Shown in pieces: positions 13,939 through 22,358 of a stretch of 36,575 nucleotides of DNA. The translations under genes were made by a program, and so were the position numbers. Every line of letters starts with the position of its first letter. Position 1 is the first letter of the stretch. Source of the stretch: Chloroflexota bacterium (lineage in GTDB: Bacteria; Chloroflexota; FW602-bin22; JACPRP01). The stretch spans positions 1-36,575 of the forward strand of contig JACQUC010000227.1 in the NCBI GenBank assembly GCA_016210495.1, in the 5' to 3' direction. The notes beneath the pieces were generated by a model. It had not been told where the DNA came from. It was given only the letters and a program-made list of their open reading frames with translations, and searched no databases.

Positions 13939-15306
13939 CTACTGGCGACGATCCTTCAGGATACCGTCTCGCTCCATCCGGCCAAAGGCGCTGTCGAATG
14001 CTTCGACGGTCTTGGCGATGGCGACGTCGTCGTGGGTTGAAGACACGAAGAGGTCCACTCCCCAGTTTGCCGTGTGGACGCCGCCGAGCACCAGGTCGAT
14101 GTGTAAAGCGTGTCCCAACTTGGGCGATCTCGCCAGACGAGCGTTCAGGCAGATCGACCTGTCGCAATCGTCCTCCATCTCGCAGTTGCCAAAGTGCAGT
14201 TGGCAGTATGAGGACTCGCCGTAGATGCAGCCGGCTACCCCACGGTTTTCCATAGCCCGGCGCACGCCGGCGCGCAGCAAGCTGGCCTTCTGAGCAGCTA
14301 CTGCCTGCGGTTCGCCGGTGGCCAGGATCTTGAGAGTCGCGATCCCCGCCGCCGCACTGATCGGATTAGCGTTGAAGGTGCCCACATGGCCGACACGCTT
14401 GGAACGGTTCCACTCCGGGTCGTCGCTCTGCCCCAACAGGGCCATAATATCCTTTCGACCGACGACTGCCCCAGCTCCCGGCAAGCCGCCGGCTACGATC
14501 TTTCCCAGCGCCGTGAGGTCCGGGCCTATTCCCCTGAGCACTTGAGCACCTCCGGGGGCAAAGCGGAAGCCACTCACCACCTCGTCGAATAGCAGCAAAG
14601 TTCCATAGTATTCGGTTGCTTCTCTGATAACTTTGTAAAACGATGGCGCAATCCCCAACCCGGTCAGTCCGCAAGTCGGTTCAAGCATTAATACCGCAAC
14701 GTCTCTTAGCGACAGCGACCGAACCAGGGCATCTTCGTCGTTGAAGGGGATGGCCGTGGTGTTCGCGACGTCGGCAGCGAGCAAGCCGGCCGACGTAGGC
14801 TTATCCCAGGGCTCTCTCGCTCCCACCATGAAGTGATCGTACCAGCCTCCGGACTGCCCACGAAACTTGACGATCTTGTCCCTGCCAGTGAATGCACGTG
14901 CCAGCCGAACGGCCAGCATGCAGGCCTCGTTCTCCGAGGCCGTGAACTCCACTTGCTCGGCCGATGGAATCATAGATCGAATCAGCTCCGCCCATTCGAT
15001 CTCTAGCTCGTTGCTTGCCCCGTAGTGCGTGCCGCGAGCAACCTGCTCGCTCACTGCCGAGACAAGAGACGGATGCGCGTGCCCCAGCATCAGCGCGCCG
15101 TGGCCGCCAATGTAATCGACGTACTCAAAGCCGTCCACGTCCCATTTGTACGGACCACTGGCATGGGTGACGTAGATCGGGAATGGGTCGACGGCGCGTA
15201 TGTCGTGCGTGGCACCTCTAGGAAAGCTGCCCTGTGCCCTCTCGTAAAGCGCTCTTGACTTAGGGAATCTGGCCGCGTACTCCTCGACACTCGTACGTGT
15301 TTCCAA
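13939..15306 (-). CDS. Class III PLP aminotransferase, glutamate-1-semialdehyde aminomutase-like
   Basis: A 455-residue fold-type I PLP enzyme related to HemL. The PLP Asp is in LLFDEVVSGFR (about 241) and the Schiff-base Lys in ALGKIVAGGLPGAG (about 269). Two usual PLP-site motifs differ: the phosphate-binding SGTEA reads SENEA, and the GxYHGxxD loop that carries the ring-stacking residue reads GQSGGWYD. It is therefore unlikely to be the haem enzyme. It may be an omega-aminotransferase or aminomutase for a catabolic intermediate. TTG 15306, preceded by AAGGAG, is preferred to ATG 15354, which has no ribosome site. Next to DUF1989 and a nitrogen-type transporter, it may handle an amino compound. 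Confidence 0.88.
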   Translation of the reverse strand: METRTSVEEYAARFPKSRALYERAQGSFPRGATHDIRAVDPFPIYVTHASGPYKWDVDGFEYVDYIGGHGALMLGHAHPSLVSAVSEQVARGTHYGASNELEIEWAELIRSMIPSAEQVEFTASENEACMLAVRLARAFTGRDKIVKFRGQSGGWYDHFMVGAREPWDKPTSAGLLAADVANTTAIPFNDEDALVRSLSLRDVAVLMLEPTCGLTGLGIAPSFYKVIREATEYYGTLLLFDEVVSGFRFAPGGAQVLRGIGPDLTALGKIVAGGLPGAGAVVGRKDIMALLGQSDDPEWNRSKRVGHVGTFNANPISAAAGIATLKILATGEPQAVAAQKASLLRAGVRRAMENRGVAGCIYGESSYCQLHFGNCEMEDDCDRSICLNARLARSPKLGHALHIDLVLGGVHTANWGVDLFVSSTHDDVAIAKTVEAFDSAFGRMERDGILKDRRQ

Positions 15307-15395
15307 GGGGTTAGTTCTCCTTCGGAATATCGCTCGGTCCCTCGCCCAGGACATTGACCACTTATCTCACAACGCTCTCGATCAACATCCGTTTG

Positions 15396-15424
15396 GTAGA
15401 GACGACCCGCCGGGTCGTCTCTAC
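15396..15424. repeat. Perfect palindrome GTAGAGACGACCC-GCC-GGGTCGTCTCTAC
   Basis: Two 13-bp arms flank GCC, which would make a very stable hairpin in either transcript. It lies 48 nt 3' of the stop of the 2-oxoacid oxidoreductase alpha-beta gene. Layout resembles the CGTAGGGGC repeats but the stem sequence differs. Confidence 0.75.
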
Positions 15425-15472
15425 AACACCCGCCGGTCGAACGGACGTGCCACGTTCTCGTCGCCGCTTTGC

Positions 15473-17575
15473 TTAGAACGGCACCGTCACTCCACATCCT
15501 TCCCATTTCAGCATGTTTTGCCAACTCTGAGTGACCTCCTGTTGGAAGGCTTCCAGCTCGTTGCCGCTCAGGTGCGCGTAGCGCTCTTGCAGGCCCAGGT
15601 AGTCGGTGACGGGCAAGAGCTCTTCCGGCTTGACCGTTACGCTGAGCTTGCCCTCCCTTATCTCGTACAACTTGTGAATGCCTGTCAACACCGCGCGCCG
15701 GGCCACCTTGATCATCTCTTCCGGTGGGAAGCGCCAGCTCGTGGGGCAAGGCGAGTGTACGTGTATGTACCTGAACCCCTTGATCTTCTGAGCTGCGTCG
15801 ATCTTCTTCCTGAGATCATCCAGGTAAGCAAGCGACACAGTGGCGACGTAGGGTACCCTGTGCGCGGCCACGATCAGCGGCACGTCTTTTTTGCCGGTAT
15901 CTTTGCCCCGGGAGCAACTGCCGATGGGCGTAGTGGTCGTCCACGCCAGGTGCGGGGTCGTACCGCTCCGCTGAATGCCGGTATTCGCATATGCCTCGTT
16001 GTCCTGAACGATGCAGATGAAGTCCTCGTTCCTCTCGGCAGCGCCAGACAAGGCCGCAAAGCCCATATCCGTTACACTGCCGTCGCCGCCAAACAGTACT
16101 ACCTGCGTATCGTCCTTTCCCTGTTGCCTCAACCCGAGCGAAATGCCCGTGGCGCAGGCACAGCCTGCCGGCAGCGTGGTGCGCCCAACCGGTACCCCGA
16201 TGGCGCTGCTGCCTTCCTTAGTGGAGGTCCACCCGGGACAGCCCATTGTCCGCAGCAAAACCACGTTCCTGTCGAACCTGTCCATCACGTGTCTGAAGGC
16301 CAGGTCCAGGGGACAGCCCGGGCAATCTCTGGTGCCCGGATAATACGCCTTTTCGGGCTGGGACACAAGATCGCCGGCGACACCCAGCACCGTCACGTCG
16401 ATCCGCGGCACCCACGCGGTTCCCGTGGTTTCTTCCGTCCCCTCGGCGACTGCCAGAGCTCTGTTGGCGATGTAGCTAATGTCCTCGACCCTGGCCTCGA
16501 CGCCGTGCAGGCCGACGATGAATCCCATAACCTTGGAGCCGGTGCCCTGACCGTACAGCACTGATTTGACCTCGGTGCAACAGGCCCCTTCGTCCAGGCC
16601 TCTCGATAGATTGCGATCCAGCACGGCAATCACCTTCGCCTGCCGCGCGATTGCCAGGATATCCTCCCTGGGGAACGGCCGGAAGCACCGGATCCTTGCC
16701 AGCCCCACGCGCTTGCCCTCCCGCCGGAGATTGCGCACGACGTCCCTCGCATTGCCCGCCATTGAGCCGATGGTGACCAGCACCACGTCCGCATCGTCGC
16801 ACTCTACCTTCTCGACCAAACCGTTGCCATAGCCCCTGCCAAACCTGGCAAGGAATTCATCGTTCGCCTGTCTTACGACCCCGCTCGCATTCAGTAGCGC
16901 TTGATTCTGTAGCCACACGTAAGCCATCGCGGGCTCCGCGAGCATCGGACCTTGAATCTGCATAGGTCTGTTGGGGTCCAGGACTATGTGCTCCTGTTTC
17001 TTCACGGGCAAATACGCGTCGACCACGTCCTGGCTCGGGATTTCGACTGCCTCGGTAGTGTGTGACACAGTGAATCCGTCCATGCACACCATCGCCGGCA
17101 GCAGAACACTGCTGTCTTCCGCAATTCTGTACGCCTGAATGATCGTGTCCAGCGCCTCCTGGTTGCTCTCGACGTAGAGCTGCACCCAGCCAAGGTCTCG
17201 CGCCGTCATCGAATCCGAATGGTCGCAGCCCGCAACCAGGGGCATGGAGAGGCTCCTGTTGACGACCGCCATGACGATGGGTAGTCTCACACCAGGCGCC
17301 CACGCGATATTCTCGAAGCCGAGCGCGAAGCCCTGCGAGCAGGTCGAGATGAAGGTGCGAACGCCGGTAGAGGCGGCCCCGATCACGGTGGCTACCGATC
17401 CGTGCTCGCTCTCGGAGTTCACGTACGCCGCCTTCAGCGACCCATCGGCGATGAACTTCGTGAGCGTCTCGCAGATGACGGTTTGCGGTGTGATGGGATA
17501 GTTGGCGGTCAGCCCTATCCTCGACAATCTGACTCCGTGGGCTATCGCCTCGTTCCCCGTCAGCGCGTCTCGCAA
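15473..17575 (-). CDS. 2-oxoacid:acceptor oxidoreductase, fused alpha-beta chain
   Basis: A 700-residue fusion of the PorA-type alpha chain (1 to about 390; GLTANYPITPQT, SEHGSVATVIGA, transketolase C-terminal domain near VLVTIGSMAGNARD) and the PorB-type beta chain (about 415-700). Beta has the TPP motif GDGSVTDMGF...DNEAYANTG and the cluster cysteines CPGC, GCPGW and SPCPTSW. It would oxidatively decarboxylate a 2-oxoacid to acyl-CoA, or run in reverse to fix CO2. The start is TTG 17575, 12 nt after the preceding stop. It is third in an operon with a FAD/Fe-S subunit and gamma. The 2-oxoacid (pyruvate, 2-oxoglutarate, branched-chain or aryl) cannot be told from sequence. Confidence 0.9.
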   Translation of the reverse strand: MRDALTGNEAIAHGVRLSRIGLTANYPITPQTVICETLTKFIADGSLKAAYVNSESEHGSVATVIGAASTGVRTFISTCSQGFALGFENIAWAPGVRLPIVMAVVNRSLSMPLVAGCDHSDSMTARDLGWVQLYVESNQEALDTIIQAYRIAEDSSVLLPAMVCMDGFTVSHTTEAVEIPSQDVVDAYLPVKKQEHIVLDPNRPMQIQGPMLAEPAMAYVWLQNQALLNASGVVRQANDEFLARFGRGYGNGLVEKVECDDADVVLVTIGSMAGNARDVVRNLRREGKRVGLARIRCFRPFPREDILAIARQAKVIAVLDRNLSRGLDEGACCTEVKSVLYGQGTGSKVMGFIVGLHGVEARVEDISYIANRALAVAEGTEETTGTAWVPRIDVTVLGVAGDLVSQPEKAYYPGTRDCPGCPLDLAFRHVMDRFDRNVVLLRTMGCPGWTSTKEGSSAIGVPVGRTTLPAGCACATGISLGLRQQGKDDTQVVLFGGDGSVTDMGFAALSGAAERNEDFICIVQDNEAYANTGIQRSGTTPHLAWTTTTPIGSCSRGKDTGKKDVPLIVAAHRVPYVATVSLAYLDDLRKKIDAAQKIKGFRYIHVHSPCPTSWRFPPEEMIKVARRAVLTGIHKLYEIREGKLSVTVKPEELLPVTDYLGLQERYAHLSGNELEAFQQEVTQSWQNMLKWEGCGVTVPF

Positions 17576-17587
17576 GTCCCCATCCCC

Positions 17588-19264
17588 CTACGCCTCCATC
17601 TCCATCTTGATGGCGCTCCGCGGGCATTCTGTCACACAGATGCCACACCCTTTGCAGAAATCGATCTCTATGTCGATGGTACCAACTCCCTGTGCGATGA
17701 TCCCCTCCGGGCAATAGCTGGAGCAAACTCCACAGTTGTTGCACAATCCGCAAACGAAACAGCGCCTGGCTTCGTACATCGCGGCTTCCTCGCCGAGGTC
17801 CAGGTTCACCTCTGCGAAGCCAGAAAGCCGCTGTTGTAGTGTAAGCGTTCGTTGGACCACGCGCTCGCGGCGGACGAAGTAGTCCGTGTTTAGTTCTTGA
17901 AAGCTCACGACGTGACGTAGCTGAGCGCGCGCCGTCTCCCGACCTTGCAGATCGGCGTCGATGGCCAGAGCAGCCTGCTTTCCCGCCGCGATTGCGTGGG
18001 CGACGGTCTTCGGCCCGGTCACCGCATCGCCAGCGGCGAACACCTTGGGCGCGGAGGTGGACGTGCCTGGGGCTGCTGCCAGCAGCCCTTCCGGCGTAGC
18101 GTCCAGACCGGTCTGTCTCAGAAACGATGAATCCACCGCCTGTCCTATGGCGACCACCACCGTGTCGACGTCCATGACGACACCACTCTGCTCGAGGTCC
18201 GAGGAACTGGTTCCGGCGTCGGATTCACCCGGTCTCGTCTTTGTCAGCCGCACGCCAACCACCCGGTTGTCACGGGTCAGAATTGCGGCGGGCTCTACGT
18301 GGTAGGCGAAACCGATCCCCTCGGCCTGGGCGGCGGCGACCTCCTCGTCGTGCGCGCGCATTTCCTCCCTGGAGCGACGGTAGAGGATCGTCACTTCGCG
18401 TGCGCCCAGTCTCAGGCAACACCTGGCCGCGTCGATGGCCACGTTGCCGCCACCGATCACGGCCACCCTGTGACCAACTTCCGCTCGGCCCTCGAGATTG
18501 GTCTGCCTCAGAAGGGACATCCCATCCAGCACGCCCATAGCTGTTTCTCCCGGCACGCTTAGGGCGCGTGCCGCGTGAGCCCCCGTTGCCACGAGCACGG
18601 CATCGTACGAGCCTTGCAGTTGGGCGAGGCTGGGATCCGTTCCAACCGGGCAGTCGACCCTTATCTCCACTCCGAGACGTTCGAGTCCGCCTATCTCGGC
18701 CTCGAGCACGCTCCGGGGTAGCCTGTAACCGGGAATGCCCGCGACGAGCATCCCTCCCGCCATGGGCAGCTTCTCGAAGATGGTTACACGATACCCCCCC
18801 TGTGCCAGGAAGTAGGCCGCACTGAGTCCCGCTGGCCCGGACCCGACGATGGCTATCTTCTCTCGCTTCTCCGGCGGAGGCGCAAATTCGCGCAGGCCGA
18901 GGCCAAAGTCGCCCACGAAGCGCTCGACGGCGGCGCCAATCGCAACCGATTCGTCGAATCTCCCGCGATTACACGCGTCCTCGCACGGGCGGTAACAAAC
19001 CCTGCCCGTGATCGCCGGGAATGGGTTATCGCTTTTCAGAACTTCCCACGCTTCCCTGAGCTTCTTCTCCCTCACGAGCAGGGCAAGCTCGCGAATGCGG
19101 ATGCCAATCGGACAACCCGCTGCGCTGCTACAAGGGGCTATGTTGTCGACTGCCTGCACCGGCCGGTGCACTCGACCAACCACTGGCCCGCCGCATCCAA
19201 CGTGAATCGTCACGGGAGCGGCGGTCAAGCTGAGCTTAAGCTTGCGGGCGGTGTACACGACCAT
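17588..19264 (-). CDS. GltD-like FAD/NAD(P) oxidoreductase with C-terminal 2x[4Fe-4S] domain
   Basis: A 558-residue electron-transfer subunit. The N-terminal GltD-type Fe-S domain shows APCSSAAGCPIGIRI and GRVCYRPCEDACNRG. FAD binds at VGSGPAGLSAAYFLAQGG and NAD(P) at IGGGNVAIDAARCCLRLGA, with the second FAD motif in VFAAGDAV. Two ferredoxin-like clusters close the chain (CFVCGLCNNCGVCSSYCP and CKGCGICVTECP). Its C-terminal part matches the delta (PorD) subunit, so it is in effect PorD fused to an NAD(P)H-reactive flavoprotein. It should pass electrons between the 2-oxoacid oxidoreductase and NAD(P)(H), as in FAD-containing 2-oxoglutarate:NADP+ oxidoreductases. ATG 19264 overlaps the gamma stop by one base (TGATG). 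Confidence 0.92.
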   Translation of the reverse strand: MVVYTARKLKLSLTAAPVTIHVGCGGPVVGRVHRPVQAVDNIAPCSSAAGCPIGIRIRELALLVREKKLREAWEVLKSDNPFPAITGRVCYRPCEDACNRGRFDESVAIGAAVERFVGDFGLGLREFAPPPEKREKIAIVGSGPAGLSAAYFLAQGGYRVTIFEKLPMAGGMLVAGIPGYRLPRSVLEAEIGGLERLGVEIRVDCPVGTDPSLAQLQGSYDAVLVATGAHAARALSVPGETAMGVLDGMSLLRQTNLEGRAEVGHRVAVIGGGNVAIDAARCCLRLGAREVTILYRRSREEMRAHDEEVAAAQAEGIGFAYHVEPAAILTRDNRVVGVRLTKTRPGESDAGTSSSDLEQSGVVMDVDTVVVAIGQAVDSSFLRQTGLDATPEGLLAAAPGTSTSAPKVFAAGDAVTGPKTVAHAIAAGKQAALAIDADLQGRETARAQLRHVVSFQELNTDYFVRRERVVQRTLTLQQRLSGFAEVNLDLGEEAAMYEARRCFVCGLCNNCGVCSSYCPEGIIAQGVGTIDIEIDFCKGCGICVTECPRSAIKMEMEA

Positions 19265-19854
19265 CAAGCATACCTGCCTTCGACCCTGGTTGCTTCGTAG
19301 CCAACACGAAGCGCTCTCAGACTGTTTCGCACCAATGCTGCGTCCATCTTGCGGCTGACGGCATCGGCGATGGAGTCGATGCCGATCCACCCGGTGGCGG
19401 CCGCGAACCCCCCCAGCATCGGCATGCACGTGAGCGGAATCGGCCTGCGGCCAAAAACCTCCTCAGAGATCGCCGTGGCATCGAGGGTGCCTGTAATCGA
19501 GAGACTGATCCCCAGATCAACCTCGTCCGGCGGGCTCACCGTGTTGAGCACGGCGATGCCCCCGGGTCTCAACCCCGCGGCGACGTTGACGATGGCCATC
19601 AGCTTGGTGTCGAGAACGACTATGCAACTGGGCTCGGCGATGGCCTCGCGTATCACGATGGGCTCGTCGCTGATCCGCAGCGAGACCTTGACGGGCGAGC
19701 CGCGTCTTTCACCGCCGAAGTTGGGGAGAGACTGGGCGTATTTTCCCTCGAGATCGAGCGCCAGCACCAAATAGGGCACCGTACTGGTGGCCCCCTGCCC
19801 ACCTCTGCCGTGGAACACCACCTGCTCAGATCCTCTTAGCACCGAAAGCCCCAT
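19264..19854 (-). CDS. 2-oxoacid:acceptor oxidoreductase gamma subunit
   Basis: A 196-residue PorG-type subunit with the characteristic VVFHGRGGQGATSTVPYLVLAL start, the YAQSLPNFGGERRGSPVKVSLRIS segment and the C-terminal MLGGFAAATGWIGID block. This chain binds CoA or shapes the active site in PFOR-family enzymes. The ATG overlaps or abuts an AGGAGG sequence; GTG five codons in is an alternative start. It is the first gene of the gamma, FAD/Fe-S, alpha-beta operon, with a one-base overlap to the next gene. Confidence 0.93.
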   Translation of the reverse strand: MGLSVLRGSEQVVFHGRGGQGATSTVPYLVLALDLEGKYAQSLPNFGGERRGSPVKVSLRISDEPIVIREAIAEPSCIVVLDTKLMAIVNVAAGLRPGGIAVLNTVSPPDEVDLGISLSITGTLDATAISEEVFGRRPIPLTCMPMLGGFAAATGWIGIDSIADAVSRKMDAALVRNSLRALRVGYEATRVEGRYA

Positions 19855-19893
19855 CCCTCCTGACCGTCAACGCTGCGCTGCGAAATACGCTGC

Positions 19894-19920
19894 CGTAGGG
19901 GCGGACGTCCCTGTCCGCCC
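19894..19920. repeat. Short palindromic repeat, CGTAGGGGC type
   Basis: GGGCGGAC (19899-19906) pairs with GTCCGCCC (19913-19920) around GTCCCT. It lies 43 nt 3' of the stop of the molybdenum hydroxylase gene and before the gamma-subunit start. Confidence 0.65.
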
Positions 19921-19963
19921 AGGGGGCGGGGCGGGGGCGTCGCAGCCATCTCGCACAAAAAAC

Positions 19964-22288
19964 CTAACCTTGTCCACCATTCTTCACCGCCTCCCAAACC
20001 CTCTCCATCGTCAGCGGCAGGTCCTTGATTCTAGTGCCTGTGGCATTGTAGAAAGCGTTGGCGATGGCCGGGGCGATGGGTCCCAGCACCGCCTCGCCCA
20101 GCGCCTTAGCCCCGAATGGCCCTTCCTCGTGGGAGACAGGTGCGAGGATGGCCTCGACGTGCTCGTCGATGGGCACATCCAAAGTCGTCGGCATTCTGTA
20201 GTCGGTCAGATTGGAGTTCAGAACCTCGCCGCTGCGCAGCACCATTTCCTCGTAGAGGGTCGAGCCCATCCCTTGCACGATGCCGCCCTCGATCTGCTGC
20301 TCGCACATCAAGGGGTTGATCGGCTGGCCCATATCAAAGCAGCTCGCGATCTTCTCTACTTCCACTTCACCTGTGGCTTCGTTTACGGCCAGCTCGACCC
20401 CGCAGGCGCCGTAGGCAAAGAACGCCGCCGCCCTATCCGACTGGCCCGTCTCCGGATCCTCCGGTGCTTTTGGACAGGTGTACTCGCCCCTGCCGACAAT
20501 CTCGCCGATGACGGGCACAAAGCCCTGAGGAGAGAAGAGGTCGGCCACAGGAATCGACCTGTCCGGAGAGCCTCTAGCGCACACCCGCCATCCACTCAGC
20601 TCCAGATCCTGAGCGCCGATCTCGAGCCGGTTTGCAGCCATCGCGAGGATTTGACGCTTGGCATCCTGACAGGCGAGGAGCGTGGCGTGCCCGAGGTGCC
20701 ACGTGCTGCGACTGCCGACCGAGGCCCAGTCGTAGGGCGCAAAGGCCGTGTCGCCGCGCACAATCCGCACGTCTTGGATCGGGATGCCGAACTCCTCGGC
20801 GGCGATCTGGGCGACCACAGTGTTCAGACCCTGCCCTAGCTCGTCGAGGCCGTGGCGTACCTCCAGGACCCTGTTACGGTGTACCTTGACGAACGCGCCA
20901 GACGTGGTGCCGGCAGACGTGTACTTGTTGACGAGTGAAAGCCCTTTGGCCCGTTTCCACGGCTCCTGCCCTTGGGCGGGCGGTTCACCCCATTTCAGCC
21001 AGTCCGCTATCTTCTTCAGGCATCCCTCCGCCCCGATGCTGTGCATAAGCTGACCCTGGGCATTTCGCTCGCCTTCTCTCAACACGTTCTTGAGGCGCAG
21101 CTCTACCGGGTCGATGCCGAGCTTCTCCGCGATGATATCCATCTGCTGCTCCAGCGCCCAGTGCACCTCGGGCGTCCCGAAGCCGCGCAGGGCCGTTGCC
21201 GGGCATTGATTGGTGTAGATGCCCTGGGAATGCCACTTGAAGTTGGGTACCCGGTACGTCCCCACCGCCCCAAAGCAGGCATTTCTGACGGTGGCGATGG
21301 CGAGCTGCGAATAGGCGCCGATGTCCAAAAGAACCTTCAGGTCCCGGGCGATCAGCGTCCCGTCGGCGGCGACCCCGTCCTTGACGTAGATGACGAACGC
21401 GCCGCGACAGATGGTGCTCAACACCTCCTTTCTGGTCATCGCCAGCGTCACGGGCCGGCCGGCTTTCTGAGCCAGCATGGCGGCGATGTGCTCAATCAAC
21501 AGGTCAGTCTTGCCCCCGAAGGCGCCGCCCACGTACGGCTCCAACAGCCTGACTTGACTGTCGTCGAGATCGAAAAACCGGCAAAGCGGAGGCTTGCCCA
21601 GTCCCGCGCCCTGTCGCGTGGAGCGAATGGTGAGCATGCCGTCTGAGTCTGTCCACGCATCTGCCTGGTGCAGCTCCAGACAGCCGTGACTGATCCTCTG
21701 CAGCGAGTACCTGTTTTCCACGATGAGGTCGGCGTCGCGGAAGGCACGATCGGTGTCGCCCTGGCGAATTTTCCATTCGAAGAAGATGTTGGTTGCGCCC
21801 GCCTGTCCGGAGCTGATGCCCGCCAGGCTGGCGCGCTCGTATTCGGCCAGGTGCGGATGGACGAGCACGGGGCAATCGGGGCTGGCCGCCGGCTCCGCGT
21901 CGAAGACGGCGGGCAGCTCGGCGTACTCGACGTCGATCAGCGCGATGGCCTCCGCGGCAACGTCCGGCGTGTCCGCCGCCACCGCCGCAACCGGCTCGCC
22001 AACGTAGCGAGCGACGTCACGCGCGATGGGGAACTCGTCGTAGATCAACACTCCGATGGGTCGGTCGGGCTGATCCCTGCCGGTCAACACCGCCCGCACC
22101 CCCGGCAGCCTCTCGGCCATCGAGGTATCTACGGAGAGGATTCTGGCGTGAGGATAGGGACTCCTCAAGACGCTGGCGTAAAGCGAGCCGGGCTCGATCA
22201 AATCGCCCGTAAACTTCGCCCTGCCGGTGGCCTTTGCCAGTGCATCCACGCGCGGGACGCTTTTGCCAACTACCGAATACGCCGCCAT
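19964..22288 (-). CDS. Xanthine dehydrogenase-family molybdopterin-binding large subunit
   Basis: A 774-residue molybdenum hydroxylase large subunit, which inserts water-derived oxygen into heteroaromatic rings, aldehydes or related substrates. Motifs are VGKSVPRVDALAKATGRAKFTGD at the N-terminus, YVGGAFGGK, the cofactor loop CPATALRGFGTPE and the catalytic Glu in FGAKALGEAVLGP near the C-terminus. The usual [2Fe-2S] and FAD subunits (CoxS/CoxM type) are absent from both flanks, so electron transfer must use distant subunits or another carrier. ATG 22288 is preferred to TTG 22297. It lies 70 nt after dctM, so it may be expressed with the TRAP transporter. The substrate is unknown. Confidence 0.93.
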   Translation of the reverse strand: MAAYSVVGKSVPRVDALAKATGRAKFTGDLIEPGSLYASVLRSPYPHARILSVDTSMAERLPGVRAVLTGRDQPDRPIGVLIYDEFPIARDVARYVGEPVAAVAADTPDVAAEAIALIDVEYAELPAVFDAEPAASPDCPVLVHPHLAEYERASLAGISSGQAGATNIFFEWKIRQGDTDRAFRDADLIVENRYSLQRISHGCLELHQADAWTDSDGMLTIRSTRQGAGLGKPPLCRFFDLDDSQVRLLEPYVGGAFGGKTDLLIEHIAAMLAQKAGRPVTLAMTRKEVLSTICRGAFVIYVKDGVAADGTLIARDLKVLLDIGAYSQLAIATVRNACFGAVGTYRVPNFKWHSQGIYTNQCPATALRGFGTPEVHWALEQQMDIIAEKLGIDPVELRLKNVLREGERNAQGQLMHSIGAEGCLKKIADWLKWGEPPAQGQEPWKRAKGLSLVNKYTSAGTTSGAFVKVHRNRVLEVRHGLDELGQGLNTVVAQIAAEEFGIPIQDVRIVRGDTAFAPYDWASVGSRSTWHLGHATLLACQDAKRQILAMAANRLEIGAQDLELSGWRVCARGSPDRSIPVADLFSPQGFVPVIGEIVGRGEYTCPKAPEDPETGQSDRAAAFFAYGACGVELAVNEATGEVEVEKIASCFDMGQPINPLMCEQQIEGGIVQGMGSTLYEEMVLRSGEVLNSNLTDYRMPTTLDVPIDEHVEAILAPVSHEEGPFGAKALGEAVLGPIAPAIANAFYNATGTRIKDLPLTMERVWEAVKNGGQG

Positions 22289-22358
22289 CACTGTCAACCT
22301 ACATCATCTTATCGTTAGCACATGTGGCTCTAAGAACCTGCACCTTTCTGCCCAGATG

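Noticed and set aside
13939..15306. Calling the aminotransferase hemL
   Set aside because: No other tetrapyrrole genes are nearby, and two PLP-site motifs differ from glutamate-1-semialdehyde aminomutase.
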